From: SFWF01 sp045638145
Lineage (GTDB): Bacteria; Bacillota; Clostridia; Oscillospirales; Acutalibacteraceae
Assembly (NCBI GenBank): GCA_045638145.1
Contig: JAZUAU010000002.1
Coordinates: 1 to 25,685, forward strand
Length of the DNA: 25,685 nucleotides
Direction of reading: 5' to 3'
A model generated the notes under the pieces. That model had not been told where the DNA came from, did not search any database, and was given only the letters and a program-made list of their open reading frames with translations. The position numbers were made by a program, and so were the translations under genes. This document shows positions 7,480 through 14,942 of the stretch, piece after piece. Each line of letters opens with the position of its first letter. Position 1 is the first letter of the stretch.

Positions 7480-8403
7480 TTGAATTTATTACACCTTAAA
7501 TATGCCGTAGAGGTTGCGCGGGTTGGTTCGTTAAATCGTGCGGCAGAAAACCTGATTATCGCACAACCGAATTTAAGCCGCGCCGTAAAAGAACTTGAAG
7601 GAGAGGTTGGCATTACAATATTCGAAAGAACACCAAAGGGTGTTTATCTGACTGCGCAGGGCGAGGAGTTTATAAATCACGCTAAAACCCTTTTAAAGCA
7701 GATGGAGCATCTTGAGAATATGTATCGCGACGACCGCCCCATAAGGCGCCGTTTTTCGGCTTCGGTGCCGAGAGCGGGTTATATTTGTGATGCATTCGTC
7801 CGCTTTTCTGAAACGGTAACCTCACGCGCCTACGAGCTTTTTTATAAGGAAACAAACTCCAAGCGCACTATTCAAAACGTACTCGATTCCGACTATAATA
7901 TAGGAATTATCCGTTATGCTGAAAACTTTGAAAAGCATTTTGAAACGATGCTCGAGGAAAAGGGACTCTCGCACGAGGTAATCTCGGAATTTTCCTACCG
8001 TCTTATTATGAGCCGCGACTGCGAGCTGGCGAATCTTGAGAAGATTACCTATACCGACCTAGAAAACTATATTGAGATTGCCCATGCCGATCCCTACGTG
8101 CCGTCGGTTTCTATGTCGCGGGTGCAAAAAGAGGAGCTTCCCGATAACGTTAACCGCCGAATATTCGTTTTTGAGCGTTCAAGCCAGATGGATATTCTGT
8201 CGTCCAACAAAAATACCTATATGTGGGTTTCGCCGACACCAAAGGATATGCTCGAGAGATATAATTTAGTGTCGCGAGAGTGCCCCGAGAATAAAAAGAT
8301 ATATAAAGACGTACTGATTTTCAAGGACGGATATAAGCTTACCGAACTTGATAAACGCTTTATAAACGAGGTTAAAAAGGCGTGTGAAGAGCATCTTAAA
8401 TAG
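7480..8403 (+). CDS. LysR-family transcriptional regulator
   Basis: 307 aa. A winged helix-turn-helix covers about residues 1-60, with the LysR signature GSLNRAAENLIIAQPNLSRAVKELE and FERTPKGVYLT. The rest is the expected ligand-sensing domain. The start is TTG at 7480, supported by AAGGGG at 7465-7470; no ATG gives the complete HTH. It is transcribed alone between the kdgK terminator and the adhE promoter, all in one direction, so it lacks the usual divergent target. Candidate targets are adhE or the uronate genes, but nothing in the sequence decides between them. The family call is secure; the effector is unknown. Confidence 0.9.
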   Translation: MNLLHLKYAVEVARVGSLNRAAENLIIAQPNLSRAVKELEGEVGITIFERTPKGVYLTAQGEEFINHAKTLLKQMEHLENMYRDDRPIRRRFSASVPRAGYICDAFVRFSETVTSRAYELFYKETNSKRTIQNVLDSDYNIGIIRYAENFEKHFETMLEEKGLSHEVISEFSYRLIMSRDCELANLEKITYTDLENYIEIAHADPYVPSVSMSRVQKEELPDNVNRRIFVFERSSQMDILSSNKNTYMWVSPTPKDMLERYNLVSRECPENKKIYKDVLIFKDGYKLTELDKRFINEVKKACEEHLK

Positions 8404-8442
8404 CTATATCAAATTTAATATAACTAATATCCCAACTGATAT

Positions 8443-8487
8443 TTGAAAGCCGGGTTCAGGTTTGTTATAATTTTAACAAACCTGAAC
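8443..8487 (+). promoter_or_regulatory. adhE promoter overlapped by a Rex-type operator
   Basis: TTGAAA (8443-8448), a 17-nt spacer and TATAAT (8466-8471) form the promoter. The -10 lies inside a palindrome with 14-bp perfect arms (8454-8467 and 8474-8487). Its core TTGTTATAATTTTAACAA (8462-8479) matches the clostridial Rex consensus TTGTTAANNNNTTAACAA at 13 of 14 fixed positions. Rex represses adhE-type genes until NADH accumulates. The predicted transcription start (about 8478) lies within the right arm, so the palindrome acts as DNA rather than as an mRNA hairpin. Confidence 0.8.
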
Positions 8488-8509
8488 TTTACTTTTTTAG
8501 GAGGCAACT

Positions 8510-11104
8510 ATGAATACCGAAATAACCAATGTCGCAGAGCTTGAAGCGGCTATTGCGCGCGTAAAAGAAGCACAGAAAAAATTCGCAGAATATGACCAAG
8601 AAACAGTTGATAAAATATTCCTCGCAGCAGCCTCTGCTGCTAACAAAGCGAGAATCCCTCTTGCCAAAATGGCAGTCAGTGAAACCGGAATGGGCGTTGT
8701 AGAGGATAAGGTTATTAAAAATAACTATGCCGCTGAATATATTTACAACGCTTATAAGAACACAAAAACCTGCGGAGTCATCGAAGAGGATAAGGCTTAC
8801 GGCATAAAGAAAATAGCCGAGCCTATCGGGGTTATCGCGGCGGTTATCCCCACCACAAACCCCACCTCAACCGCAATTTTTAAGTGTCTGCTCGCACTTA
8901 AAACCCGAAATGCAATTATCATCAGTCCCCACCCCCGTGCAAAGGACTCGACTATTGCCGCCGCAAGATTAGTGCTTGAGGCTGCAGTCAGCGCCGGTGC
9001 ACCCGAGGGAATTATCGATTGGATTGACCAGCCGAGTCTTGAAATGACAAATACCGTTATGAAGGAAGCCGATATTATTCTAGCAACCGGCGGTCCCGGA
9101 ATGGTAAGAGCGGCTTATTCAAGCGGAAAGCCCGCTCTCGGTGTTGGTGCCGGCAACACTCCCGCAATAATCGATGACACGGCAGATATTCTTCTTGCTG
9201 TAAACTCTATCATTCACTCCAAGACCTTCGATAATGGTATGATCTGCGCATCTGAGCAGGCAGTTATTGTTCTCGAGAGTATTTACGAGGCAGTTAAGGA
9301 GGAATTTGCCACCCGCGGATGCTACTTCCTCACCGCTGAAGAAACAGAAAAGGTTAGAAAAACAATCATCATAAACGGCGCTCTCAACGCTAAAATCGTT
9401 GGTCAGCCTGCCGCAAAGATCGCCGCTCTAGCAGGTGTTACCGTTCCCGACACTACCAAAATTATTATCGGCGAGGTTGAGAGCGTAGAACTCAGTGAAG
9501 AATTTGCTCATGAGAAACTCAGCCCCGTACTTGCTATGTATAAGGCAAAGGATTTTGCAGAAGCTCTCGATAAAGCTGAAAAATTAGTTGAAGACGGCGG
9601 CTTTGGTCATACTTCTTCTGTATATCTCAATGAAGTAACCGAAACCGAGAAGCTGGGTGTTTTTGCAGCTCGTATGAAGACCTGCCGTATCCTTGTAAAT
9701 ACTCCCTCGTCTCACGGCGGTATTGGTGACCTTTATAACTTCAAACTTGCTCCGTCGCTCACCCTTGGTTGCGGTTCTTGGGGTGGGAACTCGGTATCCG
9801 AAAACGTTGGCGTTAAGCACCTCTTAAATATTAAAACAGTTGCTGAAAGAAGGGAAAATATGCTTTGGTTCCGCGCACCTGAAAAGGTTTATATCAAGAA
9901 AGGATGTTTGCCGGTAGCTCTTGATGAGCTTCGCAGTGTACGCGGCGCTAAGAAAGCATTTATTGTAACCGACACCTTCCTTTATCAGAATGGTTATACT
10001 AAGCCGATCACCGATAAGCTTGACGAGATGGGTATTGCTCATACAACATTCTTCGATGTTCAGCCCGATCCTACTTTGAAGAACGCTCAGGATGGTGCTA
10101 AGCAGATGGCAGCATTCCAGCCTGATACTATTATTGCTCTCGGCGGTGGTTCTGCTATGGATGCCGCTAAGATTATGTGGGTTCTCTATGAGCATCCTGA
10201 AGCTGACTTTATGGATATGGCAATGCGCTTTATCGACATTCGTAAGCGTGTTTACACCTTCCCCAAGATGGGTGAAAAGGCTTACTTTATTGCAGTTCCT
10301 ACCTCAGCAGGTACCGGTTCCGAGGTTACACCTTTCGCAGTTATTACTGACGGTGACACCGGCGTTAAGTATCCTCTTGCTGACTATGAGCTTCTTCCCA
10401 ATATGGCTATCATTGATGCCGATTTCCATATGAGCGCACCTAAGGGCTTAACTGCTGCTTCCGGTATCGACGCTGTAACCCACGCAGTTGAGGCATATGC
10501 TGCAATGCTCGCAACCGACTATACCGACGGTCTTGCATTACAGGCTCTTAAAAACATCTTCAAGTATCTGCCCCGTGCATACGACAACGGTCAGACCGAC
10601 GTAGAAGCTCGTGAAAAGATGGCTAACGCCGCTACTATGGCAGGTATGGCATTTGCCAATGCATTCCTTGGTGTATGTCACTCTATGGCTCACAAGCTCG
10701 GTGCTTTCCATCATCTCCCTCACGGCGTTGCTAACGCTCTTATGATTGAAGAAGTGCTCCGCTTTAATGCGGCTGAGGCTCCTGCAAAAATGGGTACCTT
10801 CTCACAGTATGACCATCCTCATACCCTCGCTCGCTATGCTGAAATTGCTGATTATCTCGGCCTTGGCGGCAAAACCGACGAAGAAAAGCTTGAAAACCTT
10901 ATTAAGGCTATCAATGACCTTAAGGAGAGGGTTGGAATTAAGAAGACCATCAAGGATTACGGTATTGACGAAAAGGACTTCCTCGACCGTCTTGATGATA
11001 TGACCGAGCAGGCATTCGACGACCAGTGCACAGGAGCTAACCCGCGTTATCCGCTTATGAGCGAAATTAAGCAGATGTACCTCAACGCATATTACGGAGG
11101 ATAA
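8510..11104 (+). CDS. adhE: Bifunctional acetaldehyde-CoA/alcohol dehydrogenase
   Basis: 864 aa. AdhE reduces acetyl-CoA to acetaldehyde and then ethanol, using two NADH. The N-terminal CoA-dependent aldehyde dehydrogenase domain (about residues 1-440) has the catalytic cysteine C246 in NGMICASEQ. The C-terminal iron-dependent alcohol dehydrogenase domain (about 450-864) has GGGSAMDAAK, GTGSEVTPF and the iron-binding histidine region HSMAHKLGAFHHLPHG. Length and order are those of typical AdhE, which forms spirosome filaments. AGGAGG lies 6 nt before the ATG. Expression is probably under Rex control. It is followed after 4 nt by a kinase-fold gene whose ribosome site lies inside the adhE end. 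Codon choice differs between the two halves (see findings). Confidence 0.97.
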   Translation: MNTEITNVAELEAAIARVKEAQKKFAEYDQETVDKIFLAAASAANKARIPLAKMAVSETGMGVVEDKVIKNNYAAEYIYNAYKNTKTCGVIEEDKAYGIKKIAEPIGVIAAVIPTTNPTSTAIFKCLLALKTRNAIIISPHPRAKDSTIAAARLVLEAAVSAGAPEGIIDWIDQPSLEMTNTVMKEADIILATGGPGMVRAAYSSGKPALGVGAGNTPAIIDDTADILLAVNSIIHSKTFDNGMICASEQAVIVLESIYEAVKEEFATRGCYFLTAEETEKVRKTIIINGALNAKIVGQPAAKIAALAGVTVPDTTKIIIGEVESVELSEEFAHEKLSPVLAMYKAKDFAEALDKAEKLVEDGGFGHTSSVYLNEVTETEKLGVFAARMKTCRILVNTPSSHGGIGDLYNFKLAPSLTLGCGSWGGNSVSENVGVKHLLNIKTVAERRENMLWFRAPEKVYIKKGCLPVALDELRSVRGAKKAFIVTDTFLYQNGYTKPITDKLDEMGIAHTTFFDVQPDPTLKNAQDGAKQMAAFQPDTIIALGGGSAMDAAKIMWVLYEHPEADFMDMAMRFIDIRKRVYTFPKMGEKAYFIAVPTSAGTGSEVTPFAVITDGDTGVKYPLADYELLPNMAIIDADFHMSAPKGLTAASGIDAVTHAVEAYAAMLATDYTDGLALQALKNIFKYLPRAYDNGQTDVEAREKMANAATMAGMAFANAFLGVCHSMAHKLGAFHHLPHGVANALMIEEVLRFNAAEAPAKMGTFSQYDHPHTLARYAEIADYLGLGGKTDEEKLENLIKAINDLKERVGIKKTIKDYGIDEKDFLDRLDDMTEQAFDDQCTGANPRYPLMSEIKQMYLNAYYGG

Positions 11105-11108
11105 GATA

Positions 11109-11852
11109 ATGAGAGAAATTATTGTAGAAAGAAAGCATAAGAAGATTTACCGCGACGGTGACCGTTGTATAAAGGTTTTTGATTCCGACTATTCCAAGGC
11201 AGATATTTTGAACGAGGCGCTTAACCAAGCAAGAATTGAGGAAACGGGACTTAATATTCCAAAACTTCTCGGAGTTGAGATTGTTGATGGTCAGTGGGCT
11301 ATTGAATATGAATTTATTGAGGGTGAAACTCTTGGCTCACTTATGGAAAAACACCCTGAAAAGCAGGAAGAATACCTTGAGCTTTTCGTTGATGTTCAGC
11401 TTGATATTCATTCGCGCAAGGCACCCATGCTTAATAGACTTCGCGATAAGATGAATCGCAAGATTAACGAAACTACACTCGATGCTACCACAAAATATGA
11501 CCTGCACACTCGTCTTGAGGGAATGCCCAAGCACAAAAAGGTTTGCCACGGTGACCTCAATCCCTCTAATATTATAATTACTCCCGACGGCATACCCTAT
11601 ATTATAGACTGGGCGCACGCAACCCAGGGCAACGCCTCTGCCGATGTTGCAAGAACTTACCTTCTCTTCTGCCTCGAGGATAAAAAAGAGCTTGCAGACA
11701 AGTATTTAGAGCTCTTCTGCAAGAAGAGTGATACTGCGCGCCAGTACGTACAGAAGTGGATGCCCATCGTTGCGGCGTCCCAGTCGGTAAAGGGCAATGC
11801 CCACGAAAGAGAATTCTTACTTTCTTGGGTGGACGTTGTAGAATTCGAATAG
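11109..11852 (+). CDS. Aminoglycoside phosphotransferase-fold kinase
   Basis: 247 aa. It has the APH/choline-kinase fold: an N-lobe with the ATP-lysine region (DRCIKVF), a hinge-like IEYEFIEGETLG, the catalytic loop CHGDLNPSNII and the metal-binding IIDWAHA. The substrate is not evident. Such small stand-alone members phosphorylate diverse small molecules, and nothing here points to antibiotic resistance. GGAGG (11096-11100) lies inside the adhE end and only 4 nt separate the two genes, so translation is probably coupled and expression would follow adhE. The stop codon directly abuts the left arm of the foldable element at 11853. Confidence 0.85.
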   Translation: MREIIVERKHKKIYRDGDRCIKVFDSDYSKADILNEALNQARIEETGLNIPKLLGVEIVDGQWAIEYEFIEGETLGSLMEKHPEKQEEYLELFVDVQLDIHSRKAPMLNRLRDKMNRKINETTLDATTKYDLHTRLEGMPKHKKVCHGDLNPSNIIITPDGIPYIIDWAHATQGNASADVARTYLLFCLEDKKELADKYLELFCKKSDTARQYVQKWMPIVAASQSVKGNAHEREFLLSWVDVVEFE

Positions 11853-12058
11853 GGCTGTCATAATAAGCGCAGATCAAAAAGGATGATAATAAAAGGATGT
11901 GGAGCAGAGTAAAATCTGCTTCACATCTTTACTTTATTAGGTGTTCACTGCGTGAACAGATATAGAGCATCCTTTTTAAGCGCCTTTTCGGCACTCGGAG
12001 TACCTTTGTACGCCTACCGTGCCGAAGAAAACGCTTTCTGCATCTTATTATGACAGCC
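11853..12058. mobile_element. 206-bp multi-stem inverted-repeat element (MITE or structured RNA)
   Basis: The ends pair perfectly over 15 bp: GGCTGTCATAATAAG at 11853-11867 with its complement at 12044-12058. The stem continues as GCAGA/TCTGC. Nested inside are a 10-bp stem AAAAAGGATG/CATCCTTTTT (11876-11885 with 11968-11977), which encloses a long hairpin (about 11887-11939) and a 7-bp hairpin TGTTCAC-TGC-GTGAACA (11942-11958). Beside it is a further arm TTCGGCAC/GTGCCGAA (11987-11994 with 12019-12026), with a GTAC-CTTT-GTAC tip. Nearly every base is in a stem, like a cloverleaf. It sits between two convergent genes, and no clear target duplication is visible. It is either a non-autonomous transposable element or a structured RNA. 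Confidence 0.65.
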
Positions 12059-12083
12059 TTCACATAACCGACAAGTACAGAAA

Positions 12084-12112
12084 AAAGAAGTCCTGATTTT
12101 CAGGACTTCTTT
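12084..12112. terminator. Bidirectional terminator between convergent genes
   Basis: AAAGAAGTCCTGA and TCAGGACTTCTTT form a perfect 13-bp stem with a 3-nt loop, with A-rich and T-rich flanks on both sides. It overlaps the last codons and the stop of the phosphatase gene on the minus strand, and can also end plus-strand transcripts coming from adhE. Confidence 0.85.
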
Positions 12113-12543
12113 ATTTTTTGGAGTAATGCCTCACAGCCGTATTTTATCTGTTCATATACCTTTTCAAAGTTGCCAGAATACCACGGGTCTTCAATATCGC
12201 CGGGGATATCGGTAAAATCGAGCAGTCTTGACACTTTATCTCGGTCGTCGCTGCCGATTATACGAAGAAGTCTAGGCATATTATATTCTTCCATAACCAC
12301 GATATAGTCGAATTCTTCATAGTCAGCCCGAGTCATCTGCCTTGCCCTGTGATCGTCAAAGGGGATATTCTTTTCCCTTAAAATCTTCTTGGCAGGAGGA
12401 TAAATCGGGTTGCCTATTTCCTCACGCGATACAGCTGCAGAGTCAATATAAATATCCTCGCCGCGAGAAATATCCTTCATCACAAACTCGGCAATCGGTG
12501 ACCTGCAAATATTCCCGTGACACAAAAATAATACCTTTGTCAT
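12100..12543 (-). CDS. Low-molecular-weight protein-tyrosine phosphatase
   Basis: 147 aa. The N-terminal P-loop LCHGNICRS holds the nucleophile C8 and R14 (C-x5-R). A DPWYS near residue 118 supplies the general-acid Asp. Length and order match the LMW-PTP family. Such enzymes remove phosphate from tyrosine, or sometimes arginine, of cytosolic proteins and often act with a BY-kinase in capsule control. No kinase or capsule genes are next to it, so its target is open. The promoter is on the minus strand at 12568-12596. AAAGGATT precedes the ATG. Confidence 0.93.
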   Translation of the reverse strand: MTKVLFLCHGNICRSPIAEFVMKDISRGEDIYIDSAAVSREEIGNPIYPPAKKILREKNIPFDDHRARQMTRADYEEFDYIVVMEEYNMPRLLRIIGSDDRDKVSRLLDFTDIPGDIEDPWYSGNFEKVYEQIKYGCEALLQKIKKS

Positions 12544-12567
12544 AAATAATCACAATCCTTTTATTTA

Positions 12568-12596
12568 ATTTTACTCGGAAACAGACGGTCGGTCAA
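12568..12596 (-). promoter_or_regulatory. Promoter of the tyrosine phosphatase gene
   Basis: Read on the minus strand: TTGACC, a 17-nt spacer and TAAAAT. Its -35 is only 6 bp away from the -35 of the divergent FTR/thioredoxin promoter, so the two polymerases would compete for space. Confidence 0.7.
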
Positions 12597-12602
12597 TAGT
12601 TA

Positions 12603-12631
12603 TTGAAAAATTCATAATTTTGTGGTAAAAT
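12603..12631 (+). promoter_or_regulatory. Promoter of the FTR-thioredoxin-MATE operon
   Basis: TTGAAA (12603-12608), a 17-nt spacer and TAAAAT (12626-12631) lie 32 nt before the GTG start of the first gene. Confidence 0.7.
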
Positions 12632-12663
12632 AATAGTATAATAAATTTAAAGGAAGTGATACG

Positions 12664-12864
12664 GTGGCTGTAAGGTTAAACGAGGATAAGGAAGTTGTAA
12701 ATGCCATTAAGGAAGGCCTCAAGGCAAAGGGCGGTTACTGTCCCTGTCGCTTGCCCAAAACCCCCGAAAACAAGTGCATCTGCAAGGAGTTCCGTGAGCA
12801 GATTGCCGACCCCGATTTCGAGGGCTACTGCCACTGTAGGCTCTATTATAAATCAAAGGATTGA
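12664..12864 (+). CDS. Minimal ferredoxin-thioredoxin reductase catalytic-like protein
   Basis: 66 aa from GTG 12664, preceded by AGGAAG. It contains six cysteines in three pairs: C26-P-C28, C38-I-C40 and C56-H-C58. The CPC...CxC...CHC order is the hallmark of the FTR beta chain, where four cysteines hold a 4Fe-4S cluster next to a redox disulfide that reduces thioredoxin with electrons from ferredoxin. Spacings here (9 and 15 residues between pairs) differ from the plant/cyanobacterial 16 and 8, and the protein is about half the usual size. A thioredoxin gene starts 5 nt after its stop, which supports the role. Enzyme activity is inferred. Confidence 0.75.
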   Translation: MAVRLNEDKEVVNAIKEGLKAKGGYCPCRLPKTPENKCICKEFREQIADPDFEGYCHCRLYYKSKD

Positions 12865-12869
12865 TTAAA

Positions 12870-13181
12870 ATGTCAGTAATAAATATAACAAACGAAAATT
12901 TTGAAGCTGAGGTAATAAACTCGGAAAAGCCAGTACTTCTCGACTTTTGGGCTGCCTGGTGCGGACCCTGCAAGATGATTGCACCCATAGTTCACGAAAT
13001 TGCCCACGAGCGCGATGATATCAAGGTTGGCAAGATTAACGTTGACGATGAGATGAAGCTTGCTGTGAAGTTTGGAATTCAGAGCATTCCGACCCTTATC
13101 CTTATAAAGGATAAAAAGGCGGTTGCACAGTCGATAGGTTACCAGACCAAAGAACAAATTTTAGCAATGTTAGAGGACTAA
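12870..13181 (+). CDS. trxA: Thioredoxin
   Basis: 103 aa. A classical thioredoxin with the active site WCGPC (C31/C34), the preceding DFWAAW strand and the cis-proline loop SIPTLIL. ATG 12870 is chosen because AAAGGA lies 9 nt upstream; a TTG 9 nt earlier overlaps the previous stop and is less likely. It is second in an operon with the FTR-like protein. No NADPH-type thioredoxin reductase is nearby, which suggests ferredoxin as the electron source. It reduces disulfides in cytosolic proteins. Confidence 0.95.
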   Translation: MSVINITNENFEAEVINSEKPVLLDFWAAWCGPCKMIAPIVHEIAHERDDIKVGKINVDDEMKLAVKFGIQSIPTLILIKDKKAVAQSIGYQTKEQILAMLED

Positions 13182-13187
13182 TTTTTT

Positions 13188-14516
13188 ATGAATATTCAGT
13201 TATCCGACCATTTGGGATACACAAAGCTGCTCCGTTTTACTCTGCCGTCGATTGCTATGATGATTTTTACTTCGATTTACGGTGTGGTAGACGGACTTTT
13301 TGTATCTAATTTCGTAGGCAAAACTGAATTTGCCGCAGTAAATTTCATATTCCCCTTTTTAATGATTCTCGGTACCGTCGGCTTTATGCTCGGCACGGGC
13401 GGCTCGGCGCTTATTGCAAAAACGATGGGAGAAGGGGATAAGGAAAAGGCAAACAGACTCTTTTCTCTCTTCGTTTACGTAGGACTCGGGATCGGTGTGG
13501 TAATAGCGGTAATCAGCTTTATATTCATTCGCCCGATAGGCAGCCTTATGGGCGCAGAAGGGGAGATGCTCGACCACTGTGTTACATACGGCAGAATTTT
13601 AATCGTGTCACTCCCTGCACTCGTACTGCAGTTTATGTTTCACAGCTTTTTTGTAACGGCAGAAAAGCCACAGCTCGGGTTATTCGTTACTGTTGGTGCA
13701 GGGGTTACAAATATGGTGTTTGACGCGCTGCTTACAGCCGTTTTCCCTTTTGGGCTCGTCGGCGCGGCGGTTGCTACCGCTATCAGTCAGGTAATCGGCG
13801 GCTTTGTACCGCTTATATACTTCGCCCGCAAAAATACCAGCCTTCTTCGTCTTACTAAGATTCATTTTGACGGCCACGCCTTACTCAAGGCATCGGCGAA
13901 CGGCTCATCTGAGCTTATGAGCAACGTTTCGATGTCACTTGTTTCAATGCTTTATAACATTCAGCTTATTAAATATGCAGGTGAAAACGGTGTTGCGGCT
14001 TACGGCGTTTTAATGTACGTAAACTTTGTTTTCGTTTCAATCTTCATCGGCTTTGCGGTCGGCTCTGCACCTATTTTCAGCTTCCACTACGGAGCAGATA
14101 ATTCGGGCGAGGTTAAAAGCCTACTGGGAAAGAGTACCGTTATAAATGTTTCAGCATCGCTCGTTATGGCGGTCGCGGCATTTTTGCTAGCCGTGCCTCT
14201 CTCAAAGCTCTTTGTCGGATATGATGCCGAGCTTTACGAAATGACGGTAAGAGGTTTCCGATTTTCGGCTATGTCCTATCTCTTCTCGGGACTTGCAATC
14301 TTTGGCTCATCCTTCTTTACCGCCCTTAATAACGGGCTTGTGTCGGCCATTATTTCCTTCCTTCGCACACTTGTTTTTCAGGTCGGCGCCGTTATGATAT
14401 TGCCGCTGTTCTTTGAGATTGACGGAATCTGGCTGTCGATAGTTGTTGCCGAGTTTATTGCCGCAGCGGTCAGCATTGCATTTATAATCGGAATGCGCAA
14501 AAAGTACAAATATTGA
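13188..14516 (+). CDS. MATE-family efflux transporter
   Basis: 442 aa, about twelve membrane segments in two similar halves. It has the MATE hallmarks near the N-terminus (PSIAMMIFTSIYGVVDGLFVS and a GTGGSALIAKTMGEGD loop). MATE proteins export cationic drugs or metabolites in exchange for Na+ or H+. The start lies 6 nt after the thioredoxin stop with a weak GAGG site inside trxA, so it is probably the third gene of that operon. Its stop codon lies within the -35 of the next promoter. The substrate is not predictable. Confidence 0.9.
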   Translation: MNIQLSDHLGYTKLLRFTLPSIAMMIFTSIYGVVDGLFVSNFVGKTEFAAVNFIFPFLMILGTVGFMLGTGGSALIAKTMGEGDKEKANRLFSLFVYVGLGIGVVIAVISFIFIRPIGSLMGAEGEMLDHCVTYGRILIVSLPALVLQFMFHSFFVTAEKPQLGLFVTVGAGVTNMVFDALLTAVFPFGLVGAAVATAISQVIGGFVPLIYFARKNTSLLRLTKIHFDGHALLKASANGSSELMSNVSMSLVSMLYNIQLIKYAGENGVAAYGVLMYVNFVFVSIFIGFAVGSAPIFSFHYGADNSGEVKSLLGKSTVINVSASLVMAVAAFLLAVPLSKLFVGYDAELYEMTVRGFRFSAMSYLFSGLAIFGSSFFTALNNGLVSAIISFLRTLVFQVGAVMILPLFFEIDGIWLSIVVAEFIAAAVSIAFIIGMRKKYKY

Positions 14517-14541
14517 CAAAATAAGATTGTAGTGATAAAAT
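14513..14541 (+). promoter_or_regulatory. Promoter of the yhhQ leader
   Basis: TTGACA (14513-14518), a 17-nt spacer and TAAAAT (14536-14541). Transcription should start near 14548, 13 nt before the inserted inverted-repeat element begins its GC-rich arm. The leader would run about 390 nt through the element and the riboswitch to the ATG at 14943. Confidence 0.75.
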
Positions 14542-14555
14542 CAAAAAGCACCATA

Positions 14556-14828
14556 AGTTGGCGAGAGTTGAACCCTTTACGGTTTCGCTCACCGCCTTAA
14601 ACACTGGGCTTTGCGTTCTTTTTAGCAAGGCGACAGCCTTGCGGCAAACTCACGCTTTGCCCGATATTAAATTCGTTGGCATAAACTCCCTCGGACCTTG
14701 CAAATTCAAAATTTTTGTGCAAGAGGAAGCTGACAAAACGCAGTAATACTGTCGTATTGCAAGTTTTGAAGCAAACTATTGCCGAAAATTTTGTTTTACA
14801 GGCGTAATGGGTTCGACTCTCGCCAACT
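14556..14828. mobile_element. MITE-like element inserted in the yhhQ leader
   Basis: Terminal inverted repeats of 22 bp (14554-14575 and 14809-14830) differ at one position, and that position is a G-U pair in plus-strand RNA. The arms begin AGTTGGCGAGAG and are flanked by TA on both sides, as for an IS630/mariner-type TA duplication. The pairing even continues outward with GCAC and GTGC. Inside is a 7-bp hairpin GCAAGGC-GACA-GCCTTGC (14625-14642) and no credible gene. It separates a strong promoter from the riboswitch. A host-encoded transposase would be needed to move it. Confidence 0.7.
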
Positions 14829-14835
14829 TAAGTGC

Positions 14836-14877
14836 AGACAGTTCGAAACCATCCTGTCTTAAATCAAAACTATGGGG
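14836..14877 (+). ncRNA. preQ1-I-like riboswitch aptamer
   Basis: AGACAG (14836-14841) pairs with CTGTCT (14854-14859) around a 12-nt loop TTCGAAACCATC. An A-rich tail TAAATCAAAACTATGGGG follows, in which ATGG (14872-14875) can pair with CCAT (14849-14852) of the loop. This H-type pseudoknot with a 12-nt loop and an A-rich third strand is the preQ1 class I design. A terminator follows at once, and then a queuosine-precursor transporter gene, the expected target. Binding of preQ1 should favour termination. The identification is by structure and context only. Confidence 0.75.
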
Positions 14878-14889
14878 AATTGGATTTTT

Positions 14890-14922
14890 GCGCCCGTAGT
14901 GTAAGCTGCGGGTGCTTTTTTT
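14890..14922 (+). terminator. Riboswitch-controlled terminator before yhhQ
   Basis: GCGCCCGTAG and CTGCGGGTGC form a 10-bp stem with two G-U pairs around TGTAAG, followed by T7. It lies 12 nt after the aptamer and 20 nt before the yhhQ start, placed to act as the expression platform. Confidence 0.85.
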
Positions 14923-14942
14923 AGTTCCGGAAAGGATTTTTC

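Noticed and set aside
14558..14746. 62-codon plus-strand ORF
   Set aside because: It lies inside the terminal-inverted-repeat element, starts in the arm and has no ribosome site.
14801..14828. tRNA-like 3' half (GGTTCGACTC and following bases)
   Set aside because: It resembles a T-arm, but the matching sequence upstream is its inverted complement 250 bp away and no anticodon or D-arm exists. It is an inverted-repeat arm.
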